Shown piece after piece: positions 1 through 7,422 of a stretch of 64,000 nt of DNA. The notes below the pieces were generated by a model, which searched no databases, was not told the DNA's origin, and saw only the letters and a list, made by a program, of their open reading frames with translations. This stretch comes from CAILUG01 sp903844415 (GTDB lineage Bacteria > Pseudomonadota > Gammaproteobacteria > Pseudomonadales > Pseudohongiellaceae): the NCBI GenBank assembly GCA_947477655.1, contig CANJTS010000003.1, positions 186,001-250,000 on the forward strand, given 5' to 3'. Position 1 is the first letter of the stretch; every line of letters starts with the position of its first letter. The translations under genes were made by a program, and so were the position numbers.

Positions 1-69
1 CTGTGTATGCTCTATCTATAACCAGCATGGACTGCATTTTTTATTATAAAAATTTAACATAAACCATGA

Positions 70-1089
70 ATGTACATAACAATGTTTAAAACAATACTAA
101 GTTTTCCAGCGCGAGCAGTGTCTAAAGTACTACGAAGTTTAACCGCAGATACTAATGAAGCTGCCTTGCTACCAGTCGCACATCCTGTAACTCAATTGCA
201 AAACGTGCGGCCAACTCAAATTTTACCGCTGGAAAATTTGCAAGTACGTAATCTACAAGAATTTCACGCTGGTGAAATTTCCATGCGGGAAGAATACATC
301 CGCAGGAAAAATATAGAGTTTGATCTAATAACAACCACCACCCAATTTATTACGCCGGGGTATTGTTATGCTTGTGGAGCTAATTCTACTTTTTTAATTG
401 ATTTCCTCAACAACGATGGCGAAAACTACAAGGGCAAACTGCTTCCAAACTGGCGTGAACGTGTTCATTGTCAGCAATGTGGACTCAACAATAGAATTCG
501 TGGTTGCATTCATTTTCTGGAACAAAACCTACCATGCAAGCCTGATTCTGCCATTTACATTTCCGAGCAGGCGACTCCGCTTTATAGCTATCTTGGTACA
601 CAATTTTCCAACCTGACGGGTAGTGAATATTTTGGCAGCAAAATTCCGTTTGGCAGTATTGATGCTAAAACTGGTTTCAGAAATGAAAGTGTTACCCAGC
701 TGACCTTTCAAGATAGCTCGCTCGATTTCATCCTTTCGTTCGATGTGTTTGAGCATGTGCCAGATTACTGCGCTGCCCTGCAAGAAACCTATCGATGCCT
801 GAAACCGGGAGGTACCTTGTTATTTACGGTCCCTTTCAATATGGCAGCAGCAGCAACTCAGGTCAGAGCCAAAATTAATGCAGACGGCACTATCGAGCAT
901 TTATTCGAGCCGTCTTACCATGGCGATCCTATTAACGAAAATGGCTGTTTATGTTTTTATATCTTTGGCTGGGATTTGTTGCAGCAATTACGTGATATCG
1001 GCTTTCAAAATGCACAAGCGCATTTGTATTGGTCGCAAAAGTTCGCTTATTTGGGTGTGCGGCAATTATTGTTTACAGCCACCCGGTAA
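70..1089 (+). CDS. zinc-ribbon class I SAM-dependent methyltransferase
   Basis: Predicted methyltransferase of 339 residues. An N-terminal stretch of about 90 residues without a recognisable domain precedes two CxxC pairs (C99/C102 and C134/C137) that look like a zinc ribbon. The methyltransferase core follows: the acidic/aromatic motif FDVFEHVPD near residue 229 and LKPGGTLLFTVPF near 250 are typical of the Methyltransf_11 group. The usual glycine-rich SAM motif I is not obvious; the equivalent stretch reads YISEQATPLYSYL. Family members of this type are often found with glycan or surface-polymer genes, but the only upstream sequence here is 69 bases, so the substrate is unknown. The start at 70 could equally be the ATG at 82. 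Confidence 0.75.
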   Translation: MYITMFKTILSFPARAVSKVLRSLTADTNEAALLPVAHPVTQLQNVRPTQILPLENLQVRNLQEFHAGEISMREEYIRRKNIEFDLITTTTQFITPGYCYACGANSTFLIDFLNNDGENYKGKLLPNWRERVHCQQCGLNNRIRGCIHFLEQNLPCKPDSAIYISEQATPLYSYLGTQFSNLTGSEYFGSKIPFGSIDAKTGFRNESVTQLTFQDSSLDFILSFDVFEHVPDYCAALQETYRCLKPGGTLLFTVPFNMAAAATQVRAKINADGTIEHLFEPSYHGDPINENGCLCFYIFGWDLLQQLRDIGFQNAQAHLYWSQKFAYLGVRQLLFTATR

Positions 1090-1124
1090 ATTACTTGTAA
1101 ATGTGTTCGAAAATTGTTGTTTCA

Positions 1125-1180
1125 AAGTGCTGGCTGATTTGCAAGATGAGGCAGCTCTAAAGCTGCGCCTCCCAGCACTT
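1125..1180. repeat. nested inverted repeat downstream of methyltransferase
   Basis: An outer nine-base stem (AAGTGCTGG at 1125-1133 with CCAGCACTT at 1172-1180) encloses an inner hairpin (GAGGCAGCT, loop CTAA, then AGCTGCGCCTC; 1148-1171, with a two-base GC bulge). It lies 35 bases after the methyltransferase stop. There is no T-run on either side, so it is not a classical intrinsic terminator. It could be a REP-like palindromic element or a transcript-end stabiliser. Confidence 0.55.
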
Positions 1181-1414
1181 ACCCACTTGGCAAGCCCCAT
1201 CAAAAACACAAAAAGTTTCGAGTCTACATAATTATCAAATTCAACTACCACTTGGCTCACCTTTACCTTGCTTCACCAACCTGATTTCCAGATAATGCTG
1301 GCCGCGCTATGCTGGGTGTTTGTGACTTGGCAAACTTAATACCATCCTTTCCCAAGGGGCAGCATTAGGGCGCTAAAACAGCACCAGCGATCTGATGCAA
1401 GCCAACAGTTTTAT

Positions 1415-1526
1415 GGTATCTCTTGTCGGTCCCCTCGCAATGACAAGTTATGAACCCCGTCAGGCCCGGAAGGGAGCAGCGGTAATAACTCATGCATGTG
1501 CCGGGGTGTGGCTGGCAGGAGATACC
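1415..1526 (+). ncRNA. ffs: 4.5S SRP RNA
   Basis: RNA component of the signal recognition particle, which binds Ffh to target nascent membrane proteins. The universal SRP helix 8 signature is present (GGCCCGGAAGGGAGCAGC around 1464-1481), followed by the matching 3' side ending in GTGCCGGGGTGTGGCTGGCAG. The terminal helix closes with GGTATCTC at 1415-1422 pairing with GAGATACC at 1519-1526. Length of about 112 bases fits the short bacterial form. Its position just upstream of dnaX matches many gammaproteobacteria. Exact ends are inferred from the terminal helix. Confidence 0.95.
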
Positions 1527-1577
1527 TCCAATTGAGTAATGAAGTGGTTTTGGGGTGGCTTTCCTACTACCTTAATT

Positions 1578-1603
1578 AATTTGACCAATTTGACCAATTT
1601 GAG
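1578..1603 (+). repeat. 9-bp tandem repeat upstream of dnaX
   Basis: AATTTGACC at 1578-1586 and 1587-1595, followed by a partial third copy AATTTGAG at 1596-1603. It lies 25-50 bases ahead of the dnaX start, where a promoter or leader would be. Each copy includes TTGAC, a -35-like core. Function unknown. Confidence 0.6.
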
Positions 1604-1627
1604 AAGTTCCATCGGTTTAACAACACC

Positions 1628-3409
1628 ATGAGTTATCAGGTTCTAGCAAGAAAGTGGCGGCCACGCAATTTCAAGGAAATGGCGGGTCAAAGTCATGTGC
1701 TCAAAACATTGATCAACGCGCTCGACAGCAATCGTTTACATCATGCTTACCTTTTTACCGGCACCCGGGGCGTAGGCAAAACCACCATCGCCCGTATTCT
1801 CGCCCGTTGTCTTAATTGTGATAAAGGTATCACCTCAGAACCCTGCGGCGAATGTGGTTCCTGCACTGAAATAAATGAAGGACGTTTTCTTGACTTGATA
1901 GAGGTCGATGCTGCCTCTCGTACCAAAGTTGAAGATACCCGCGAATTGCTCGATAACGTGCAATATGCGCCTAGCAGAGGTCGCTTCAAAGTCTATCTCA
2001 TTGACGAAGTGCACATGTTGTCCACTCACAGTTTTAATGCGTTGCTCAAAACCTTAGAAGAACCGCCTCCTCACGTAAAGTTTTTGCTGGCCACCACCGA
2101 CCCGCAAAAATTGCCGGTTACGGTGCTCTCGCGTTGTTTACAATTTAATTTAAAAAATATAAGCCCTGAAAAATTGGTGGAACATACCAGTTATATTTTG
2201 GAGCAAGAAAAAATCGATTTTGAAGAAGGTGCGCTGTGGTTGCTCGGTCGTGCTGCGCAAGGCAGCGTACGAGATTGTCTAACGCTGTTGGATCAAGCCA
2301 TTGGTTTTTGTGACGGCAAAGTGACAACTGCTAGTGTCAGCGAATTACTAGGCAATATTGACCGTTCAGTGATTGTGCAATTGACAGATGCCTTGATCGC
2401 ACAAGATGCAGCGCAGGTATTGAAACTAGTAGCAGAAGCGGCTGAACACTCTCCGGATTTTGTACTTATCCTGCAGGAGTTGTTGTCTTGGTTGCATCGC
2501 ATGGCGATTGTACAAGTAGTTCCAGACGGTATCGATAATAGCCAGGGGGATCGTCAGCAAATTAAAAAGCATGCTGCGAGCCTGAATGCAGAAACTTTGC
2601 AACTCTATTATCAGATTGCTTTAAAAGGCAGGGAAGATATGCCTTATGCGCTAGATCCCCGCAGCGGTCTTGAAATGACCTTACTGCGGATGTTGGCTTT
2701 TACACCAGCAGGCATTCCAAAAATGCCAACTAAAAGGTTAAGTGCAAGCCAACTAGGAGGGAATTCATCAGTAAGCACTGAGCAAAAAAAAAAGCCGGTA
2801 GTTGAGCGGGCTGTAAGCGCAGAGCCTGCTGCTATTACTCCTGCCGAGTTGACATACTCTATACCTGCAACTCTCACTGGCGCCGTCCATCAATCTACAA
2901 ATTCTGCAATCAGTCTAGTAGATTTGCCCAAGCCAGACGACAATACGCAATCATTAACATCCACCCTCTTAATAGACTCAGGTAGTCCCTCACCTATAGC
3001 ACTCGCTGACTTAAAACCTGCAATGTGGATTACCTTGTTCAATCAACTGTCCCTAACAGGTGTGGCGCGTACTATCGCGGGTAATTGCGTGTTACATGAT
3101 GTTAGTGGAATGCAACTTGTACTTTTGTTGCAAGATAAACAGGCGGCTATTTTTAATGATGAACATCGAAAACGGATTGAAGCTGTTATGCGTACTTATT
3201 TTGGCATTGCAGTCGAGCTACAAATAAAAATAGGGACGTTAAACAGTGAAAGTCCGGCTGGATTTCGCCTACGCAAAGAATCTGAACGTATGCAAAGGGC
3301 CGTAAAATTATTTTCCGAAGACGTTTTTGTGCAGGAATTGGTGCAACGTTTCGACGGTGAAATCCAATACGATTCGATCACTCCGCTTACTGTGCAGGAT
3401 TGGGTATGA
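1628..3409 (+). CDS. dnaX: DNA polymerase III subunits tau/gamma
   Basis: Clamp-loader ATPase of DNA polymerase III; the full-length tau form also bridges polymerase cores and the DnaB helicase. Walker A is GTRGVGKT at residues 45-52, the clamp-loader zinc cysteines are C64, C73, C76 and C79, Walker B is DEVH at 126-129, and the SRC arginine-finger motif lies near 170. Residues up to about 365 form domains I-III. A variable Pro/Ser/Thr-rich linker follows, then a C-terminal polymerase-binding domain. At 593 residues it is shorter than E. coli tau (643). The run of ten A residues at 2784-2793 carries a likely programmed frameshift site (separate entry). The stop overlaps the recR start as ATGA. 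No strong ribosome-binding site is visible before the ATG. Confidence 0.97.
   Translation: MSYQVLARKWRPRNFKEMAGQSHVLKTLINALDSNRLHHAYLFTGTRGVGKTTIARILARCLNCDKGITSEPCGECGSCTEINEGRFLDLIEVDAASRTKVEDTRELLDNVQYAPSRGRFKVYLIDEVHMLSTHSFNALLKTLEEPPPHVKFLLATTDPQKLPVTVLSRCLQFNLKNISPEKLVEHTSYILEQEKIDFEEGALWLLGRAAQGSVRDCLTLLDQAIGFCDGKVTTASVSELLGNIDRSVIVQLTDALIAQDAAQVLKLVAEAAEHSPDFVLILQELLSWLHRMAIVQVVPDGIDNSQGDRQQIKKHAASLNAETLQLYYQIALKGREDMPYALDPRSGLEMTLLRMLAFTPAGIPKMPTKRLSASQLGGNSSVSTEQKKKPVVERAVSAEPAAITPAELTYSIPATLTGAVHQSTNSAISLVDLPKPDDNTQSLTSTLLIDSGSPSPIALADLKPAMWITLFNQLSLTGVARTIAGNCVLHDVSGMQLVLLLQDKQAAIFNDEHRKRIEAVMRTYFGIAVELQIKIGTLNSESPAGFRLRKESERMQRAVKLFSEDVFVQELVQRFDGEIQYDSITPLTVQDWV
2788..2829 (+). 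promoter_or_regulatory. putative dnaX -1 programmed frameshift signal
   Basis: The slippery heptamer A AAA AAG lies in the zero frame at 2788-2794 (codons for Q-K-K-K-P). A -1 slip reads GCC GGT AGT and then TGA at 2803-2805, giving a protein of 392 residues that keeps domains I-III, as expected for a gamma subunit. A possible stimulatory stem follows (2806-2812 with 2823-2829, seven pairs with one G-U, ten-base loop). A purine-rich Shine-Dalgarno-like AGGAGGG sits at about 2755-2761. E. coli dnaX uses the same heptamer with a stem and an upstream SD-like element; here the spacings are longer. Confidence 0.65.
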
Positions 3410-4029
3410 ACTATAGTCCCCTCATACAGCTTTTGATTGATGCCTTTCGACGCTTGCCTGGTGTTGGTAATAAATCAGCGCAACGTATGGTGTTGTTTTT
3501 TCTGGAGCGTGACCGAGAAGGGGGTCGAAAACTTGCCGCCGCACTTATAGCTGCAATGGATGGAGTTGGAAATTGCCAGCAATGCCGGACACTTGCTGAA
3601 CATAAGTTGTGTCAAATTTGTGCTAATCCCGGCCGCGATCAGTCCACAATTTGTGTGGTAGAAACTCCTGCGGATGTTTTTGCTGTAGAACAAACAGCTT
3701 CTTATAGAGGGGTTTATCATGTGTTGATGGGGCATTTATCGCCAATAGACGGCATCGGCCCAGAAACCCTGGGAATTGCCGCATTGGTAAACCGAGTAGT
3801 AGAGCAACAGGTGTTTGAAGTTATTCTTGCAACTAATCCTACCGTTGAAGGTGAAGCCACAGCCTGGTATATCGCCGAGCAATTGAAACAGCCTGCGCTG
3901 CAGCAACGGGGTTTGAAAGTTACTCGCATTGCGCATGGAGTACCTATAGGCGGTGAACTTGAATATATCGACGGTAGCACCCTGATGCATTCTTTTGCTG
4001 GCAGGCACGCAATGAGTCTGGACAAGTAA
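3406..4029 (+). CDS. recR: recombination mediator RecR
   Basis: RecFOR-pathway protein that helps load RecA on gapped DNA. The 207-residue protein has the N-terminal helix-hairpin-helix segment (RLPGVGNKSAQR near 16-27), a four-cysteine zinc finger (C57, C60, C69, C72), and a Toprim domain from about residue 80 to 175 containing ICVVE and the GEATAWYIA stretch. The ATG at 3406 overlaps the dnaX stop by four bases, so translation is probably coupled. In most gammaproteobacteria ybaB (ebfC) lies between dnaX and recR; here it is absent from this position. Confidence 0.97.
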   Translation: MNYSPLIQLLIDAFRRLPGVGNKSAQRMVLFFLERDREGGRKLAAALIAAMDGVGNCQQCRTLAEHKLCQICANPGRDQSTICVVETPADVFAVEQTASYRGVYHVLMGHLSPIDGIGPETLGIAALVNRVVEQQVFEVILATNPTVEGEATAWYIAEQLKQPALQQRGLKVTRIAHGVPIGGELEYIDGSTLMHSFAGRHAMSLDK

Positions 4030-4094
4030 TACGTCCGTGGAACGAAAGTTTTCATCTCGTTATCTTTGCATTACATCAACAGGATATTCAACAC

Positions 4095-5261
4095 GTGGAT
4101 TTGCCCGTACTTCCTCTCACAGTCAATTTTAGTTTGATCAGCACCGACGCTGAACTGATCGAGTGTTGTCTACGGTGGCAACACTGCGAGGCCCTAGCGC
4201 TCGATACTGAGTTTATGCGTGTTAGCACCTTTTACCCTAAAGTGGGTTTGATTCAAGTGGCAGATGGCTTGCACATCACTTTGATCGATCCATTACAAAT
4301 TACCCAATGGCAGCCTTTCAGTGACTTGATGACAGCGCCCCAGTTGATAAAAATATTTCACTCATGTTCGGAAGATTTGTTGGTATTTTTTGCTTTTCTA
4401 AAAATTATGCCGGCTCCTGTTTTTGATACACAAATTTCAAGCGCTATACTCAATGAGGGCAAATCACTCAGCTATCAAAATCTAGTCAAACAACGATTCA
4501 ATGTGGATTTACCTAAGGCAGAAACTCGTTCGGACTGGCTGCAACGACCTCTAACTGCTGAACAACTGGATTATGCAGCGCTTGATGTGGCCTATCTGCA
4601 CCAGACTTGGCGTGCACAAGTACAATTATTAAGTACCTTAGGTCGAGAGAGTTGGGTGCTGGAAGATTGCGCCAGAATTTCCCAGCAATACAACTGTGAA
4701 TTTACCAAAGATTTTTCTGACTATTACTTGAATTTCAAGGCCGCCTGGCAATTAAAACCGCGCCAATTACTTGCGTTGCAAAAACTGGCTGAATGGCGCG
4801 AGCAGCGCGCACGCTTACGAGACAAACCCCGTAGTTGGATTATCAAGGATACAGTCTTATTGGCACTGGCCAACGCAATGATAAGCAGCAAGAGTCAATT
4901 AGCCGCACTGGAAGATGTTAGTGATAACTTTATACGGTTTGAAGGCGACATGGTGTTGGCGCTTCTAGAGGCCGCGAGCACTGCTGCAGAAACAACTTGT
5001 CCACAGGAATTGGACAAACCACTTACTCAAGGTCAAAAAAATCGTTTGAAACTGGCACAGCAATTAATTGAAACTAAAGCACAAGAATTGGCCATTCCCG
5101 CTGAAGTTCTTGGCCGTAAACGCACATTACAGGCATTGTTGTACGCATTACTCCCCAAAAATTCCGCAGACATGACTTCTACCTTGGATTTGCCGGATGA
5201 ATTACTGGGTTGGCGCGCCCCGTTCTTACTCGAATCCCTGACGCAGGTGTTACAGTCGTGA
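4095..5261 (+). CDS. rnd: ribonuclease D
   Basis: 3'-to-5' exoribonuclease that trims tRNA precursors and other stable RNAs. The DEDDy exonuclease domain is visible: Exo I LALDTEF with D37 and E39, Exo II around HSCSEDL near residue 93, and Exo III YAALDVAYL near 160. An HRDC domain (LLALQKLAEWREQRAR onward) occupies roughly 215-290. The 388-residue length fits the family (E. coli 375). The start is a GTG, chosen because the N-terminus then aligns with other RNase D proteins. The stop overlaps the next gene. Confidence 0.95.
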   Translation: MDLPVLPLTVNFSLISTDAELIECCLRWQHCEALALDTEFMRVSTFYPKVGLIQVADGLHITLIDPLQITQWQPFSDLMTAPQLIKIFHSCSEDLLVFFAFLKIMPAPVFDTQISSAILNEGKSLSYQNLVKQRFNVDLPKAETRSDWLQRPLTAEQLDYAALDVAYLHQTWRAQVQLLSTLGRESWVLEDCARISQQYNCEFTKDFSDYYLNFKAAWQLKPRQLLALQKLAEWREQRARLRDKPRSWIIKDTVLLALANAMISSKSQLAALEDVSDNFIRFEGDMVLALLEAASTAAETTCPQELDKPLTQGQKNRLKLAQQLIETKAQELAIPAEVLGRKRTLQALLYALLPKNSADMTSTLDLPDELLGWRAPFLLESLTQVLQS

Positions 5262-5536
5262 GTGTGGATTACTCCATATTGTGTACCGTCTATCGCAGCA
5301 AGCGCGAACCAGGCATGTATGTATTTGTAGAGCAAGAAATTGGTCTAGCAAAAGTCCCGGAAGCTTTGTTGGCGCGCTTGGGTGTGACCTCTCAAGTTAT
5401 GACTTTTACTCTAACTCCAGATCGGAAGTTGGCGCTGTCCAAGGCACAGGATGTGCTGGCAGCAATAACAGCGGTGGGATATTTCTTGCAACTCCCCCCC
5501 GACAAACAACCAGTTCGATTCACGCTGGGAGAATAA
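5258..5536 (+). CDS. ycgL: YcgL domain protein
   Basis: Small protein of 92 residues of the YcgL family (DUF709), whose biochemical role is not established. The start is taken as the GTG at 5258, which overlaps the rnd stop as GTGA and gives the family-typical N-terminus leading into YRSKREPGMYVFV. An rnd-ycgL pair is common in pseudomonads and enterics. The four-base overlap and the ycgN gene four bases downstream suggest a single transcription unit from rnd to at least yaeQ. Confidence 0.88.
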   Translation: MSVDYSILCTVYRSKREPGMYVFVEQEIGLAKVPEALLARLGVTSQVMTFTLTPDRKLALSKAQDVLAAITAVGYFLQLPPDKQPVRFTLGE

Positions 5537-5540
5537 AAGT

Positions 5541-5984
5541 ATGGATAACAAACCCTTTTGGGAAACTAAATCATTAACTGAAATGACTCGACCTGAATGG
5601 GAGTCTTTATGTGATGGTTGTGGGAAATGCTGTCTACATAAACTGGAAGATGAAGACAGTGGTGAAATTCATTACACCAGGGTGGTATGTCGTTATCTAG
5701 AACAACAGCAATGTCGCTGCACAGTTTACGACAAACGCAAAAAACTTGTGCCCACTTGTGTAGTAATGGAACCTGGAGATATCGACAAGTTGTATTTTAT
5801 GCCATCAACCTGTGCTTATCGACTGCTAGGGGAAGGTAAAGCGTTACCGCTGTGGCATCCTTTGATAGCGGGCGACCGCAGCGCCATGTTAGCCAGTGAC
5901 ATTTCTGTTACCGGGAAAGTACTTTCGGAAGAGTTTGTCCACGATGATGCGTACCAAGAGCACATCGTGCATTGGGTAAAGTAG
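5541..5984 (+). CDS. ycgN: YcgN family cysteine-cluster protein (UPF0260)
   Basis: A 147-residue member of the UPF0260/YkgJ-like group. The signature C-x2-C-x2-CC is seen as CDGCGKCC near residues 25-32, followed by single cysteines at VVCRYLE, CRCTVYD and PTCVVM that would complete a metal or iron-sulfur centre. Metal binding is inferred from the family; no reaction is known to me. It starts four bases after ycgL, and its end overlaps the long possible N-terminus of yaeQ, but not the start chosen for yaeQ. Confidence 0.9.
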   Translation: MDNKPFWETKSLTEMTRPEWESLCDGCGKCCLHKLEDEDSGEIHYTRVVCRYLEQQQCRCTVYDKRKKLVPTCVVMEPGDIDKLYFMPSTCAYRLLGEGKALPLWHPLIAGDRSAMLASDISVTGKVLSEEFVHDDAYQEHIVHWVK

Positions 5985-6007
5985 CAAGAATAAAAGAAGG
6001 AGCTCTT

Positions 6008-6547
6008 ATGGCACTGGGTGCCACAATTTATTTATTCAACATCGAACTAGCCGATTCTGATCGAGAGGTCTATACAGCGCTGGAATTGCGTGTTGCTCGC
6101 CACCCTTCGGAAACTGCTGAATACATGTTAGCCAGAGTACTCGCTTATTGTTGCGAATATACTGAAGGAATTGTATTTTCCAGTGGTATTGCCGATCCTG
6201 ATGAACCTAGTATTTGTGTGCGTGATCTTACCGGTAAAATTAAAGTGTGGATTGAAATTGGTTTTCCCGATGCGGCGAAATTACACAAGGCCAGCAAGGC
6301 TTCTCCCAGGGTTGTAGTTTTTACCCATAAAGATCCAGAGTTAATGGTGGCTCGGCTGGCTGGTGAAAAAATACACCGCGTAGAAGCTTTGGAGTTGTAT
6401 GCACTAGATCGTGAATGGCTGGCATCTTTGATGGAAAAACTGGAGCGGCGTATGGCTTTTGCACTAACAATATCGGAACGGCATTTGTATTTGTCATTCG
6501 CGGATGAAACTATGTGTACAGTAATTCAAAAACTTAACTTATCTTGA
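6008..6547 (+). CDS. yaeQ: YaeQ family protein
   Basis: Protein of 179 residues matching the YaeQ family, recognised by MALGATIY at the N-terminus, ARHPSETAEYMLARVLAY near 29-46, DPDEPSICVRDLTG and WIEIGFPDAAKLHKAS. The fold is a PD-(D/E)XK nuclease-like domain in solved homologues. Early reports of a role like RfaH were not upheld, so function is open. The ATG at 6008 is preferred over an in-frame ATG at 5972 because AAGGAG lies seven bases ahead and the homologous N-terminus begins here. Confidence 0.9.
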   Translation: MALGATIYLFNIELADSDREVYTALELRVARHPSETAEYMLARVLAYCCEYTEGIVFSSGIADPDEPSICVRDLTGKIKVWIEIGFPDAAKLHKASKASPRVVVFTHKDPELMVARLAGEKIHRVEALELYALDREWLASLMEKLERRMAFALTISERHLYLSFADETMCTVIQKLNLS

Positions 6548-6595
6548 ATAAATAACAGTTTAAAATATACGGTCTTAGCTGTAAGAGATATACAG

Positions 6596-6940
6596 ATGGA
6601 TTCACTCGACTACCAGATAGCCTGGGGCTTGTATCTGCTTGCAGCAACTGGGCTAAGCATATTCAGTTGGTATTTTTTTAAACGATTTATACTTCGAGAA
6701 CTTGCCTATTTGCTGGAGTGCTGGTTGCTGGCAATTTTACTTACTCCAGCCAAAGTAATGGTTGATGCCAATATTATGGCGCCCGCATTTGTGGTTTTTG
6801 TCATGGATACACTAACCATCGATCTAACTACCGGTATCCGCAGCTTGATCCCGCTGGTGATGGCCTTATTGGCTATGTCGTTCGTTGCCATAGTGTTATG
6901 TGTTTTTTATCGGCTAAAGATACGCAAAAAAATTACTTAG
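6596..6940 (+). CDS. small inner-membrane protein, unknown function
   Basis: A 114-residue protein with three predicted membrane helices: about 9-27 (WGLYLLAATGLSIFSWYFF), a central hydrophobic stretch (40-72) and a C-terminal helix (about 82-107), ending in the basic tail RLKIRKKIT. I cannot assign a family. It has a 48-base gap from yaeQ and precedes the gene coupled to hrpA. The basic tail after the last helix suggests a cytoplasmic C-terminus. Confidence 0.7.
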   Translation: MDSLDYQIAWGLYLLAATGLSIFSWYFFKRFILRELAYLLECWLLAILLTPAKVMVDANIMAPAFVVFVMDTLTIDLTTGIRSLIPLVMALLAMSFVAIVLCVFYRLKIRKKIT

Positions 6941-7041
6941 AAGAGCTGCGAAAAACATCCAAATTTTTTATTACACCGGAATTCATACTGGCACTCTTGA
7001 CCTATAATGTGTCTTTTTTCAAGATGTAAGTATTAGCAGGC

Positions 7042-7422
7042 ATGAAACCTCAACAACGTGTATGTCTGAATTGTGGCATGGGATTATTAGTTGCCCCTTT
7101 GCAGCTCGACGATCTTCCAGTCTCTCTAATTTGTACAAAATGTGATGACAATATTTACCTGCAAAGTAAGGGGACTTGTCTTACTCGCGATATCGCCCAT
7201 CAGAAAGAAACAGTGGTGAAGGCTTTGCAAAAACTTGATGAAGTGATCTTGGCTGGTTGGGACAGTTACCACCGTGAAATACGGATAATCGTGGGAGGCG
7301 GATTGATTCGTCAACAGGTGTTGGGCCAACTTCATTATTATCAACAACAAGGTAAGTTAAGATCGTATCGGGAAGAAAGTCCCAATCATGGCGCCATTAT
7401 TGTAGTGATTCGTAGTACCTGA
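7042..7422 (+). CDS. zinc-ribbon protein coupled to hrpA, unknown
   Basis: A 126-residue protein I do not recognise. It has a four-cysteine zinc ribbon at the N-terminus (C8, C11, C31, C34) and a C-terminal half with REIRIIVGGGLIRQQVL and a final NHGAIIVVIRS. That C-terminal pattern loosely recalls the end of Smr domains (glycine loop, then H-G-G-hydrophobic strand), but the Smr LDLHG motif is missing, so this is only a suggestion. The stop TGA overlaps the hrpA ATG as TGATG, implying translational coupling with the helicase. A TATAAT at 7003-7008, about 35 bases upstream, is a possible -10. Confidence 0.72.
   Translation: MKPQQRVCLNCGMGLLVAPLQLDDLPVSLICTKCDDNIYLQSKGTCLTRDIAHQKETVVKALQKLDEVILAGWDSYHREIRIIVGGGLIRQQVLGQLHYYQQQGKLRSYREESPNHGAIIVVIRST

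Larger units (their letters stand above)
1090..1627. other. intergenic region holding ffs and repeats
   Basis: A 538-base stretch without a protein gene. It contains a complex inverted repeat (1125-1180), the 4.5S RNA gene (about 1415-1526) and a nine-base tandem repeat just upstream of dnaX (1578-1603). I saw no convincing sigma-70 promoter for the RNA gene by eye, and no other feature between 1181 and 1414. Confidence 0.7.

Noticed and set aside
6980..7010. Full promoter TTGACC/TATAAT ahead of the zinc-ribbon gene
   Set aside because: TTGACC directly abuts the TATAAT, so the two cannot form one promoter; only the -10 is plausible.
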